Shown: positions 53,650 through 64,000 of the stretch, one piece after another
Numbering within the stretch: the stretch's first letter is position 1
Layout of the letters: every line of letters starts with the position of its first letter
Assembly: GCA_947650285.1 (NCBI GenBank)
Contig: CANTFL010000235.1
Span: forward strand, 62,001 to 126,000
Length of the DNA stretch: 64,000 bases
From: Hyaloperonospora brassicae
Lineage: Eukaryota; Oomycota; Peronosporomycetes; Peronosporales; Peronosporaceae
Reading direction: 5' to 3'
Position numbers and translations under genes: made by a program
The notes under the pieces: generated by a model
What the model saw: only the letters and a program-made list of their open reading frames with translations
The model's database searches: none
What the model was told of the DNA's origin: nothing

Positions 53650-53835
53650 GGTCGCGTTACATGCGGCGCGCAACGTGGAGGACGTGCAGCGCGTTGAGGT
53701 TGCGGTGGTCGCCGTAGCCACCAAACACGAGCATCGCGTGCGGCGACACGACCGCAATTGATTGGTTCTTGACGTCGGGCGCGGAACACGTCGTCTTTCC
53801 TGCATTGAAGGATGCAACTCCACCCACAGCAGCAT
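53650..53835 (-). pseudogene. Kelch-like repeat fragment
   Basis: The minus strand reads NQSIAVVSPHAMLVFGGYGD then HRNLNALHVL before a stop. FGG(Y/x)G followed by LNxLHVL is the core of a kelch repeat. Only one repeat is visible; GC content is higher than in the surroundings, as in host genes. It looks like a scrap of a kelch-domain protein gene. Confidence 0.4.
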
Positions 53836-54922
53836 TGTGGACAGTTTCGGGTCTGTTGTGTCGATGGTGGTAGTTACTTCGGGGTGATTATTGATCTAAT
53901 TATATCTGTAGTGTGCGCAAGTGCAGAATCAACAACGCGCCCGGCCGCTTTAAGCTGTACATTTCGTTGTATTTGTTTGTTTGGATGACCATCTCTGTGC
54001 AGATTAAGCATGAACTTGAGGACTTATTTTTCTCCACAGGCTTCAATATTGCGCTTGCCAAAGAACTACAGTAAAAAAATTCGGCGACACCGCCAGTGTT
54101 TAACACAGCGTCACGATACTGCGAAGATTTGTCGTCAAGCACGAAGCCATCAGCAAGAAAAAGCTTCATATACACAGCCACCAATTTGGCTGTGGATCTC
54201 GTGTGGTTGCTGCAGCTACTGGACTCATTTCATACTCGGGTTACTAATTATACCAGGAGAACCATACTTCCTTCAGGTTTGTTGCAGTACTCGTTCGGAG
54301 TCATTTTGCTGGCTTTTCATCGATTGTATTATCACTTCTTTCGTATGTAGCCTTAGGATGTGCCTAGTTGTAGACTTGAGCTTTCGTCATCAGAATGCGA
54401 GAGTCTAGCTTTTGGTTTAGCTGAATTAACTGTTCAACCAAGGCGGCTTGATTGAGAAACACTGGGTGTTTTAGGACTTTGCTCGAGCTAACTTGAGCCT
54501 TTATGGGGTTTGGCTGCAGACTTTTGTCTGTGTGCAGCCTAGATGCGATGACCTAGCTAGAAGCTCATAAATGGAATTACTTTGCCGGATGACGCACGCT
54601 ACCATACGTGTCACTTCGAGTACGTCTTCCTCGATGCGCCTGACAGATGGAGAATGACGCAACAGATAAATGATAAGCATTTTAAGCACCCTTCTGTTCA
54701 CGTTCTACTGTGGAGTCGCTGGGCCGTGAGAAGCGTTGAAGAGCGCTGTCTCAACAGCCTATATATTTATCTGAGTATCGGAATCGAAGATATCGAACGA
54801 TAGAAGCGATACGACTGTGTTATATATTTGCTCACTCAAGACACAAGTATCCTTATGGTCTTCGGACGGTGTATTAAAGATAAACGCGAAGGCCTTGTTC
54901 GTCGATATCATGTTTCACGCCC
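53836..54922. other. No gene recognised
   Basis: The frames at 53,900-54,184 (minus) and 54,010-54,408 (plus) overlap and have no recognised domain. It could belong to the 3' part of the Crypton element. Confidence 0.4.
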
Positions 54923-55905
54923 CTAGGTTGAAGAATTATCGTGCACACAACCCACCCCCATTGTCATGCCATGTCCCTTTCCGCCAACTACATTGAGATG
55001 TCTAGCGCTCAGATACGTCTGATTATATTGCAACCCGATCAAGAACACGGAAGACGTAGCTGCGCAAACCGGGGGATCTGTCTGGATTGTTCTCCTTCTT
55101 TTCAGCTGCGGAAGACGTATCATGAGAAGACACCACAATCGCTGGGTGACCAAGCACATCGATGAGCGGATTTGCCGGAGCCACGTGGAATGTGAAACGG
55201 CAGACTGCACAGGATGTTGGCTCGGGATTGAAACACTAGGCGATAAGATGTTCACAAGGGCAAGTGCGATGGCAAGCAGAGGACACGTGACGAATTCTTC
55301 GTCAGGAAAGAGCGACAGACCTGGCCCTTCCGTTGTTTTGATGCGGATAAAACGGACGAAGAATATGTTGCACAAGACAATAGACAGGTTGGCTTTCCGC
55401 ACTGTTGTGAGGTCCGATGTTCGACCGAAGGGGTACCAAAGCAAACACGACAGCGCTTCATCTTCGTAGTCAGCACCTGTACCCGCAGTGAAATACAAAC
55501 ACTTCATCATTTTCTTGAGAGCCGACTTTGTGAACGCTGGGGTCTTGTTCACAAACGATCCTGACACACGCTTTATGCAAGGGAATTCTAGCGTCTGTAC
55601 TTTACTGAGCAGGTTCTTATTGTCAGCTGCGTGTTGCCGTGGGACCTGTTTTAACAATTAGTTCTCTACCTGTCGAAAGTACTGCATGAGCGAGTTTTGA
55701 GCTGGATATTTGTCTTTTTTGGGTCTTTCTTGAAGGCTAGATACATGCCGAACTTGTTTATTACAACTGTTAAGACGAGAGGTGCTCTCTCGCGCTAAAT
55801 GCACTGCTGTAGGTAAGACCAGCTAACCTCATTCTCCTCGATGAACTTCAGGAACGAGCGTGCTACGTTCTCACAAGCAGGCTTCGTATTAGTATGTGCA
55901 ATAAT
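54923..55905 (-). pseudogene. Crypton-type tyrosine recombinase fragment
   Basis: The minus frame 55,657-54,923 contains KTPAFTKSALKKMMKCLYF, then DEALSCLLWYPFGRTSDLTT, in which the Arg after Gly fits the first catalytic Arg of tyrosine recombinases. NIFFVRFIRIKTTEGPGLSL follows, with the beta-strand Lys region. Upstream in a shifted frame (about 55,880-55,690) are SFLKFIEENEVSWSYLQQCI and INKFGMYLAFKKDPKK, resembling the N-terminal core-binding domain of oomycete Crypton recombinases as I recall them. The HxxR motif and nucleophile Tyr are not visible, so this is a 3'-truncated, frameshifted copy. Cryptons move as DNA circles by site-specific recombination. Confidence 0.55.
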
Positions 55906-57240
55906 CGTATATGCCAAAAATGTTGGAACTTGGATGTTATTGGTATAATTTGTGATTATCTGAGTGTTTGCATTGCGATAAAATTAACAACACTGCCTCA
56001 TCCGACCCCATACGTCGGAGAGATGGCTGTGAGAGCTTTACTTGCCAATCTATATTATGATTAGTCCTTAAAATTGTATTTATTCGATTTGACTTGCCAG
56101 TAAAGAATAAATATCATCATGCTCACCCTATTGGCCTGTAAATACTAAGCGTAATTCATGTAATGTCATAACTTAATGTCAGTCATTTATATAATAACAT
56201 TCAGGCATTTGTTTTTTTTCGACAAAGAATCCGACAAATAAGTGAGGATAAGTGCTGTGGTACAGTTGTGATCGCTCTTTTTAGGAGTCGATAACAGTTA
56301 TGTACTGGCGCCCGGATGACCGACTGATGGAGGCGGTACTCCTATTCCGTGTTGTAACTTTTGCTCACCTTGTGTACCCGTCGGTGGGGCGGGTTGCACA
56401 CTTCCAGGTGTATTCGTGTCAACGGAAAACTTGACCGTGCTTGACATAAGTCGGAAATAGTGTAGAAGTCTTTACACGACTATGGGCGTACTTGTACGGT
56501 GCTCGATGTGGGTCACCCTGATCTGTACTAGATCGCCTTGTACAAAATTGGTCCTTTATCCGTGAGCCTGTTGACCGCTTGAGCCGTCTCGCAATATTTC
56601 TCTCTGATATCAATCGCATTCGAGGGTTCGGAGGTACATGGTACTCCTAGCCAAATAATTTAGGAGTGATCTTGTTGGTGATCGGTCAATCTTTTTAGGC
56701 GTCAGGAGGCCAGATGATCCTACCCCCTGAGGAACGATATTTGTGCACTTCGAAGTAGATACATTTATCGTTATATTTTACCCAATTAAAGTCCAACCCT
56801 TTAACTAATTCTATACCATTTTTTGGATAGACCACCACACGTAGCTTTGTGATGTCGACTATTGCTCTCACATCATATCCGGTGTTCCACGCCAGATTAT
56901 CGTGACCTTATCATATGGAGGCCGCGGTGCACATGATCGCGTCACCCAAGATCAAATCTTCCAATATCGCAGCAACCAAAATTAAAGCACCCAGGATAGC
57001 GTCCCAAGATCGAATCACCCAAGCTTGAGGTGTGCAAGATCGCTTGACCCGAGATCACAGGATGGGGTGCACTTTATTGTGTGGCTCACATCTACAGCAA
57101 ATAAAGTACGTAATCGCAGCGTGATCTGCGGTTCACAATTCTCGATCCTATTAACCACAGGCGCACACTACCTTCACCGCCATTCCGCCTTCATTCCTTT
57201 AGCGTATTTACTCAGATGCGCTGACTCAGCGACATCCGCT
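55906..57240. other. No gene; first copy of a direct repeat and a degenerate short repeat
   Basis: It holds the first copy (about 56,300-56,690) of a repeat seen again near 58,310-58,690. A run of loosely repeated CAAGATCGxxxCACC-like segments of about 14-16 bp lies at 56,935-57,065. Confidence 0.5.
56300..56690 (-). repeat. Direct repeat of about 380 bp, copy 1
   Basis: It shares with copy 2 blocks such as CACCTTGTGTACCCGTCGGT, ATCGCCTTGTACAAA and GACCGCTTGA. On the minus strand both copies could encode a protein (DxAVxRLxxxxPxLYKAI), but each is broken. The parent element is not identified. Confidence 0.65.
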
Positions 57241-57860
57241 AAATTCCGGTCGACTCATCTGATCCAATCTTGGGCTCGGCTGAGGAGTACTGCGATACCC
57301 AGTGTGGCACCCTCTTGAAACATTTGCGATCGTTGTACATACTTGATCTTTGAAATTGATTTTCACCGGTCAATGGAATTAACCTATCATACAGCGATCG
57401 ACGCGCGTTACTCCCCTGGACTTGTTTATAACAATATTTGCTTTGCGTCGAACACCCCGCAACGAATCCTGCATCCCGTAGCAGCTGGATGATGTCGTTG
57501 ATCTCATCCAGTGTGTTTAATGCTATTGCTGGAGTTGAAATAGGAATTTCAATTTTCCCGATCAGCTTGGGCTTCAATATTTGTAGAACCGGGTTGCTTG
57601 ATAACAGCGTCTTATGTGTCTTCCAATGATATTCTTCCGTTAGTAGCTTTGATTGACAGCCTTCCGTCTTCACTTCTTCTTTCACAAACTTGATCGACGG
57701 ATATACTACTTTCGTGGAGCGATCTCGTTGCTCAAGCTCGGACGTGGTTTCTTCGTTTTTGCCACATTGAACTCTTTTTTCTTTGAAATCACAAAAGTGG
57801 TCTTGGATGGATCATGTTTGGTTTTGACCGAAAGGTTTTCACCCTGCTAATCCTGCTTTG
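57241..57860 (-). other. Unrecognised open frame, possibly part of a retroelement
   Basis: A minus frame of 148 codons (57,685-57,239) reads well as protein (IEIPISTPAIALNTLDEIND, IIQLLRDAGFVAGCSTQ) but I cannot place it. It lies between the two copies of the direct repeat and in the same orientation as their best frames. Confidence 0.3.
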
Positions 57861-57876
57861 CAGAACGATCTGCTTC

Positions 57877-57990
57877 GGTCTCCAGAGGAACCTCAGAAGG
57901 GGGACGATCCGCTTTGGTCCCCAGAGGTGCCTCAGGAGGGGTCAATTCGCTTTGATTCCCCGAGGTACCTCAGTAGGGGGTCGAGATTTC
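57877..57990. repeat. Three tandem copies of a 38-39 bp unit
   Basis: Units share CCAGAGGxxCCTCAGxAGGGG and TTCGCTTT-like ends. All frames vary. Confidence 0.75.
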
Positions 57991-58309
57991 TCTTCCAGAT
58001 CGAGCTATCGATCTTTCTCTTCAATTCTTTTGTTATCAGAATCCCTCCTAAAACCCGATACTTCAGGAATCCTTTGGTGTCCCGCATCTGCGGCAATTCC
58101 TCTGCCTCTGACGCTTCCATACCAGATTTAATATCAATTCTCGCATCTTCACACAGGGACTCACGATGAAATCCCGAGTCACTGGAAGTTCCTGGCACGC
58201 GAACCATTGTGGTGGAGTTGCAATCATAAGACAATTGTGGCCTCGACTCTCAATCGAGGTCCAGACGACCGACAAACTGAGGAGGTACTCCGCTTCCGGG
58301 CTTAATTCC

Positions 58310-58690
58310 TTTTTCACCTTGTGTACCCGTCGGTAGGGTGGGCTGCATTCTTCTAGGTGGGGTCGTGTCGATGGAAACTTTGACCGTGTTTGAGGTGGGT
58401 TGGTGATCGTGTGGAAGTCCTCACACGACGAAGAGTGTGCTTGTAGGATGATCGATACGAGTCACCTTGATCTCTACGATATCGCCTTGTACAAAGTTGG
58501 TGCTTGATTCGCAAGCCTTCTGACCGCTTGATCCGTCTCGCAATCTTGTACCTTGTCCTCTACGCTGTTGCTGCGTCCAATCTCAATGAGGTTCTTGGTT
58601 GATAGTCCTCGATCCCTGGCCAAACAATTTTGGAATACTACTTAATATAACTATGTAATTTCTCTCGACGTCGGGTAACCAGTATTAGGA
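58310..58690 (-). repeat. Direct repeat of about 380 bp, copy 2
   Basis: See 56,300-56,690. Copies are about 2.0 kb apart in the same orientation and clearly diverged. Confidence 0.65.
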
Positions 58691-59389
58691 CCCGGTAGAA
58701 AAGTCAACACGGATGCTTAAAAGCAACTTGAACTCTGTTTAATGTTAATTAATCAAGCCAAAAAATCCACCTTGTTGGGCTTATCTGTTTCTCGACTTTC
58801 GAGGCGACGCGTTTTTTTCTCCGAAGATTCGTCCCTTTGTACCTATGTGGTTTACACCAAGTGCGCTTCTCTGGAACTTTGGCGTGGCCCACACCCGACA
58901 TGTATGCAGCTGACTCCAGGCTATCGATCTCGGGTCGGGATTTGGATCGCAAGCTCGGATTTTGATCGCCATCTCTGATTGGAATTGCCCTTCTATTCGA
59001 TTTTATGATCTTAAGTGATCCCGCGATCTCTATTGAGATTTGTCTTAAGATTTTATTGGCCATCTCAGAGTACCACATGTCCTACACTTGTCACTAATAA
59101 TTTGCCATCTTGTTGGTTCAAGTACACGATCGTAAGCCACCCGTCCCAGCTCGTATCTTTTGATCATAATCCTTTTAGGACTTTATTGACTTCGGCGATC
59201 AGCATTCTCCCACGCCCGAATCAACAGAAACATTTGCTCGATCGCTTTACCACATTACGGCAGGTCTAGAAATTTATTGGCGACGCCATTATGAATTTCC
59301 CGCAAGTACGTTCGTGCTTGCGAAATATGTGAACGAGAAAATCCTAGCCCCTTTTTAATATTCTATTACAGCCTCAGCCTGTAACCTGC

Positions 59390-59880
59390 AGAGTGCTGAG
59401 GGCCTTTCTAAATAACTCTTCGTCTCCGGAAAAACATGAATACGCTCGCAAGAATATTTTTTGTGTTCGTTTAACGGTTCTGCAAAATGATGCATCTTTC
59501 TGCCACCCCGAAGTCGATCACAGCCAAGGGCAATTCTCGTGTCTTCTTAGACACGGTCCTTCGACTACATGGGTTACCCTGTGAATTAAGTACGAACCGA
59601 GATCCCCAATTCACGGAGGAGTTTTGGCAAAATGTCTTCCTGACCCTTTCTACTCGGTTGACGATGTTAATCAATGAATATTCGAAAATGGATGGTCAGA
59701 CGGAACGCGTACTCGACGAGATACTATGGGGATGTGTTCACTCGTTCGGATTTAAAGCGAGTATCTGCCGATGTCATATTTTGCCATCAACAACTCAATA
59801 CATGCGTCTACTCCGCATACACCGTTCATCGTTAGTAACTTGCGCTATCCACGTATACACATTTGGTAGAGTGTGACGCT
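59390..59880 (+). pseudogene. Element E integrase core
   Basis: The frame 59,487-59,876 reads MMHLSATPKSITAKGNSRVF, LDTVLRLHGLPCELS, TNRDPQFTEEFWQNVF and KMDGQTERVLDEILWG, aligning with VHLAAVSESI...SDRDHRFTSSFW...DGQTERAN in A. The second catalytic Asp (SDRD) reads TNRD. Confidence 0.85.
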
Positions 59881-60229
59881 TGGTCATTGAGGAAAGAGAA
59901 TCACTCGAGCAAGAACAAATCTGGATCTTGTTCATCCCGTATTGACGAAACAGTCAATTCGTTGGATACCAATGTTGATCCAGTCAACATTGAATCTAAA
60001 GTCAGAAGTAGCTGTGACGCTTCTGTTGCCTCTGGTGATGATAACGATGCTAGTATAGTCAGCATCGCCAAGGAATATGACAGTGAGCTCGACAACGATC
60101 TCACCTAAGATAAGAATCACAATTACACAGGGCGCACTATGCGCCTGCAAAGAAAAATATAGTCAAATCAGCGGATGATTCCCTGCTGACTCCTGAGGCA
60201 GTAGTCCCTTTCGTTCAGGATTCCATATC

Positions 60230-61060
60230 TAACGCAATGCACCGCCTGAAACGAAACGCTGACAAAAATGGAAGAGCAAATTTTAATTTATTTGATCTCA
60301 ATGATCTAGTCCTACTGTATGAGATAAATTACCAAAAAGTATAGTTATGGATGTCGGCAGTAAGTCGTAACTACCGAATTAAATCGGCCCGTTTTGTGTC
60401 TTGCTTTATAGGGAAATGCATACACGATAGAGCTTCCTCGTCGGGTACGAACGCAGCCTACTTTTTACGTCGTTCGCCTCTGCCCGGACTATCAGTTCGT
60501 GATTGCTTGTGAGGGCGAAGACATTTTTCCTCGCTTAAGAGCGTCCACCAGGCTCTTGTGATCGCGAATAAGCTTTTGTACTTGATTCCGCAGCGAGACG
60601 ATCTAGTCGGACCTGGTCCGTTTTTCCTGCTCGTGTGACCCAAATGCACGCACCTGATCGGGTCGAGCGTTTGCCTGATTCATATCAATGCTTCGAATCG
60701 TCGTCTTCATGTTGGTACGAGAACCAATAGCGTGACCAACGTCGTCCTGCAGATATCGGATCATACGGTCATGATGACCGAGATCCGCCCACAAGTCCGT
60801 CGTACAATTAAAAAATAGTTTCTTATCCTTCTCCACTCTCCTTGGTGGACTTTCAAGTTGAGAATAGCTTACTCAAGGAGCACTTCTTAACTCACCGCGA
60901 CAGGAAGGGGATCCGCATGAGCTATCTCGTCAAATGGAGGGTATATCCTCCTTCTTATGATACTTGAAAGCCTCGATCCCGACTGGCTGAGGATATCGAG
61001 AATCAAGTGTTTTAGTACGATGAAACACATCCGATTCCCGGATATTTTCGTCGTTCGGCA
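60230..61060 (+). pseudogene. Element E integrase C-terminal domain and chromodomain
   Basis: RLKRNADKNGRANFNLFDLN matches the start of the GPY/F region of A; AYTIELPRRVRTQPTFYVVRL its end. The chromodomain remains as MSYLVKWRVYPPSYDT at about 60,920 and VFQYDETHPIPG. Several stops. Confidence 0.8.
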
Positions 61061-61678
61061 TGCTCGTAAAAGGATTGGAAATTAAAAATCCCATCACGCA
61101 TCTCTCCTGAGATGCATGTGCTTCAATATGTACGATCTAGAGAGTACGCCTCTCTAAAAGTACGTGTTGTTCCTATGAAACAACACGGACAAGGGTCAGC
61201 CATGAGAGGCAAGTCAATCCTTCCTCTCAAGACAACTAACTGAATTTTTATCGAGCACCGGTTAAAAAACGTCGTTCGAACAAATCACATGTCGATCGTA
61301 GTCGATCTACCCATTGTTCACGACCAACGCTCGATACTTTCTGTACAAACGAATCTCAGGCTTGAAACAAAAATGTCACATTCTTTGTTCTCTTGCCCGG
61401 GTACCATCGATTCCTGAAAAATGTATCAAGGACAAATTCTGCTATTCGTGATACTCACGAGCAGTTGCGTTGAAACCGTGAAGCTTTGGCGCATCAAAGA
61501 GCGGAAATATAGAGCGCTTGCCGGTTGTACCCCTACAGGAAGCTATCTTATCCGCTGGAGGCATTTAGGGTTACAGTTGAGGATTGAGACGCAAGACGTT
61601 GTGGTACATCTCCTCCTAGCTCATGTTGATGTTGATACCAATAGGCTTTACGTCGTGACCCTTGCGATCACTTCGCCT

Positions 61679-61990
61679 CTATTGACGTGTAATCACTTCA
61701 CCAGTCTTTTCCTCGCGATCGGAATCACTCCTCTCCATTGATTTATCAGGAGAATCGGTGAAACCACAAATCTCGATGAACAATTCATTGCTCATCCTGC
61801 CAGAACCCATCAATTTGGAGTGTTTTGATTCACAATAATATTTGAGTCGGAATATTGGATCCGACTCACCAGAGTAAATAACCTGAAGCACAGATTCATC
61901 GTCTTCGCGTGAGACAGTCTCATGCGAACCTACAACAGAGGTTATGCGCTGGCTGTTGTCTCCAACAGTGTCTTGAGCATCTGCACTCAT
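61679..61990 (-). pseudogene. Antisense ORF fragment of element E
   Basis: It starts at 61,990 on the minus strand, opposite to pol of E, about 180 bp inside the LTR. 103 codons, acidic, with SVLQVIYSGESDP; element A has EVIYSGESDVSDM at the matching place. In these eight codons the two DNAs differ at five bases, all silent in the antisense frame. Confidence 0.6.
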
Positions 61991-62161
61991 TCGTTAAGCC
62001 GCGTGGTTTTCTGCCTTGAGGGCGTGCCGCACGAGGTTGTTCACTATGCGATACAATGTTGATAAATGTCTCTACAGACCTTCAAGTGAGTTCACTATCC
62101 CAGAAAGACCTATCGGTGTTCTCTGTCACTTGGTGTCATTCACTCAAGTGACTGATGGTTC

Positions 62162-62701
62162 AGGGGGTGATCTAATTGGGTAGACCGTTACATAAGATGA
62201 TTACTTAAGAGGCAATAATCTTTCAGGAACTTCGATATTATATCTTAGAATATGATTGTTAATATTGTCTTATTAGATAATATCGTTGCAGTAAGTTGAA
62301 AGCTTTGCTAATTGTGTAATATTCATATATCAACTCCACCAATCGCTGCTAGACGCGCGTAATAGGTTGTGAGCAAGGATTCAACATAGTTTCATGGAGA
62401 TACATTTAATTAAGTTAGGACTAAAGAGATAGATCGTTTAGGCCTTAATTATATGAAAACGTAAACTAATCACATCAGGAATTCATTGATAACCCCCCAC
62501 CCCTATATGTTACCGTAAATTGCTCGAATTACGCCTTCTGATTGGTGGGATCGAATATGTTACCGGTCTTAGAAGTATTTTACAATCTCATTTGCAAATG
62601 ATAAAATACTAATCCGAACAATCTATGCATGTCGATAAGTCGGCGACGAGTGGTAATTTATTATTCAGCTACTGCATTTGACCGAGTAATGTCTCGGTCA
62701 A
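62162..62701 (+). repeat. Purine tract and 3' LTR of element E
   Basis: CAGGGGGTGA precedes TCTAATTGGGTAGACCGTTACA, which aligns with the LTR start of A in coding direction. Blocks CACCAATCGCTGCTAGACGC (62,336-62,356) and TTAATTAAGTTAGGA follow in the same order as in A. A perfect 9-bp hairpin, TTGACCGAG/CTCGGTCAA (62,678-62,701), lies near the estimated right end, which is uncertain. Confidence 0.65.
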
Positions 62702-63446
62702 TGAGACTTTTATACGAGCGATTCTAGAACAGGTTGGCTAGTAGCGGTTATCCTGCATGGGCACTGTGACAAAAGCATCGAACAACATCATATTTAAAAT
62801 TGACTTCAAGCCAGCCGCAGAGATCTCTTAAGGGGTACATCAATCATCGTAATACATGTTCAATTGACTAACCAGACTAACGTGTAATTTGATGATAGTA
62901 GTGGCTCGACGTGGCGTCTGGAAAGAGCCAGACTAAGCTTTCCTCGATAGGGTTCCCTCGAATACGAAGTCTTCATCCGCTGGGCACTACAATTGACTTC
63001 GTTTCGATTCAAATGGAGATCGATAGCAGTATTGACGCCGACTCCTCCTCGTCGTTGTGCATAACGCAATTAAGTGACTGGTACAAGTCGATCAAAATGA
63101 CATCAGTGATCACCGGCATCAATGAGGATGGCTCACTAAGAGCTACAAGCTCCTGCTCTTGCGGAACGAACGTTTATAAATGAAATTATCTGCTTAGTCG
63201 TTATAGACCGCCACCAACAAGGTTCTTGTCGAGTACTTTTCCACTGCTGGGTACAGTGATGGATCTAAGTCATATTGATGGTCTTGTTCATTCAGATGGG
63301 TGCTCAAGCTGTAGCAAGCATAAACATGGAAGTATATACGGTAATATATAGGGGTGGGGGTAGTTAACGTTTCCCTAATTATATTGAAAACAGTTTTACT
63401 TTTCCTATACTAAGTGTTAGTATTGCCCTCCTACTCTAAACCCGGT
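62702..63446. other. No gene recognised
   Basis: The plus frame 62,911-63,183 (90 codons) is open but unrecognised. This stretch may be the continuation of the inverted F copy. Confidence 0.4.
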
Positions 63447-63800
63447 TCAGAAGTTCCTTTTAACGTTTCTTCTGCACATCGTGTACGTAGGGTTTCGAGG
63501 CATCTTTTCCCGCACTGATAATAGTGTAGGATATCTTAAAAGAATGTACGCTACAAGCGCAGGGTGCCCGAATTCACCGCAGCTATCTCTTTCTTTCTCG
63601 CTTCGTGCACTCTCGAGATCAAGCGCACCGCCTACTTGTCCCAGGGAGCTGCAATCTTTGCCACCACTCTCTCTTGACTCCGCCATGCAGTGATTACGAC
63701 GTGAAGGGTCAAAATCACCGCGTCGTCTTACCTGACCGATAGTATCGTATCGAATGATTTTGTCTTCTGCCCGGGCGGAAGAACCGAATGTGGTCATCAT
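63447..63800 (-). pseudogene. Gag N-terminal fragment of element F, second (inverted) copy
   Basis: 117 codons starting MMTTFGSSARAEDKIIRYDT, homologous to the broken start at 14,651. FDPSRRNHCMAESRE and DCSSLGQVGGALDLESAR are shared blocks. Better preserved than the first copy; no domain recognised, which is usual for gag N-termini. Confidence 0.5.
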
Positions 63801-63967
63801 CGCATGGTGCTACAGAAACTCAATCTATACTTTCCAGGTCGAGAAATTACCGATAGTTGTCGAATGAATCAGGATGTGGAGGTCACAAGTAGACAATGGA
63901 TCACAGTTTTTTAGACGCGTCCTGCTGCACAAGGATTCTGGCGGGTTTGCATTAACTTGGTGGAGGG

Positions 63968-64000
63968 TGTGAAATGGGGCACACTTCTCACCAATTTACT
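63968..64000 (-). repeat. End of the LTR of the second F copy, cut by the window
   Basis: The reverse complement ends GCCCCATTTCACA and aligns with the end of the LTR at 14,450-14,482. The rest lies outside the window. Confidence 0.55.

Larger units (their letters stand above)
59000..62701 (+). mobile_element. Element E: decayed, 5'-truncated relative of element A
   Basis: Nucleotide blocks match the coding strand of A from about 59,100 (the stretch after RNase H) through integrase, chromodomain, antisense ORF, purine tract and LTR. For example, GAATACGCTCGCAAGAATA at about 59,435 matches GAAGACGCTCACAAGAATA in A. No gag or RT is visible. Orientation is plus, opposite to A. Confidence 0.75.

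Noticed and set aside
61421..61741. Plus ORF of 106 codons near the end of E
   Set aside because: It faces the antisense ORF fragment and has no recognisable domain; likely a shadow.

Overview
The window looks like a repeat-rich, gene-poor stretch of an oomycete nuclear genome, most likely a Phytophthora or downy-mildew relative. The reasons are: two genes with near-exact oomycete initiator (Inr) core promoters; several families of Ty3/Gypsy chromoviruses of the kind that fill oomycete genomes; a Crypton-type tyrosine recombinase fragment; an RNase HI-type retroelement fragment; and small secreted glycine-rich proteins. No bacterial features, tRNA, rRNA or CRISPR array were seen.

Layout. (1) 1-2.6 kb: one ordinary host gene, a nucleotide-sugar transporter on the minus strand. 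(2) 2.7-10.9 kb: a large inverted duplication with arms of about 2 kb around a 4 kb spacer. Each arm carries a paralogous small secreted protein gene; the two genes diverge from each other and each has an Inr. The spacer holds broken RNase HI-type and Copia RNase H fragments. The right arm has a 297-bp insertion with an 8-bp target duplication and an empty site in the left arm. (3) 11.3-12.4 kb: a decayed hAT-like transposase end. (4) 14-51.9 kb: nested Ty3/Gypsy chromoviruses. The oldest (F) has an LTR at 14.0 kb. Element D (plus strand, about 14.95-44.37 kb, 1-kb LTRs with 48-bp tandem arrays) lies in F. A (minus strand, 16,870-24,846, duplication ATACC) sits in the gag of D. B (plus strand, 29,781-36,778, ATACT/ATGCT) sits in the RNase H of D. 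C (plus strand, 44,405-51,863, GTGAC) lies 30 bp beyond the 3' LTR of D. (5) 51.9-64 kb: decayed sequence with a kelch-like scrap, a Crypton recombinase fragment, a direct repeat, a degraded relative of A (element E) with its 3' LTR, and an inverted second copy of the F gag start.

The main signals. Elements A to E share one plan: gag, pol ending in integrase and chromodomain, then an extra ORF on the opposite strand between the chromodomain and the 3' LTR. In A, B and C this antisense ORF overlaps the chromodomain coding region. Its divergence is mainly synonymous where I could compare it. A, B and C carry what looks like a -1 ribosomal frameshift signal at the gag/pol junction: a slippery heptamer, a 7-9 nt spacer and a hairpin that contains the gag stop codon. 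B and C lack the same catalytic part of reverse transcriptase yet have different target duplications, so they look like mobilised non-autonomous elements. Element A is saturated along its whole length, coding regions included, with short perfect inverted repeats, far above chance. I consider this hairpin saturation, together with the antisense ORFs, the most unusual content of the window.

All pol and gag genes here are broken in at least one place except the RNase H-integrase ORF of A. All calls come from reading the sequence and recalling families; no search was run.
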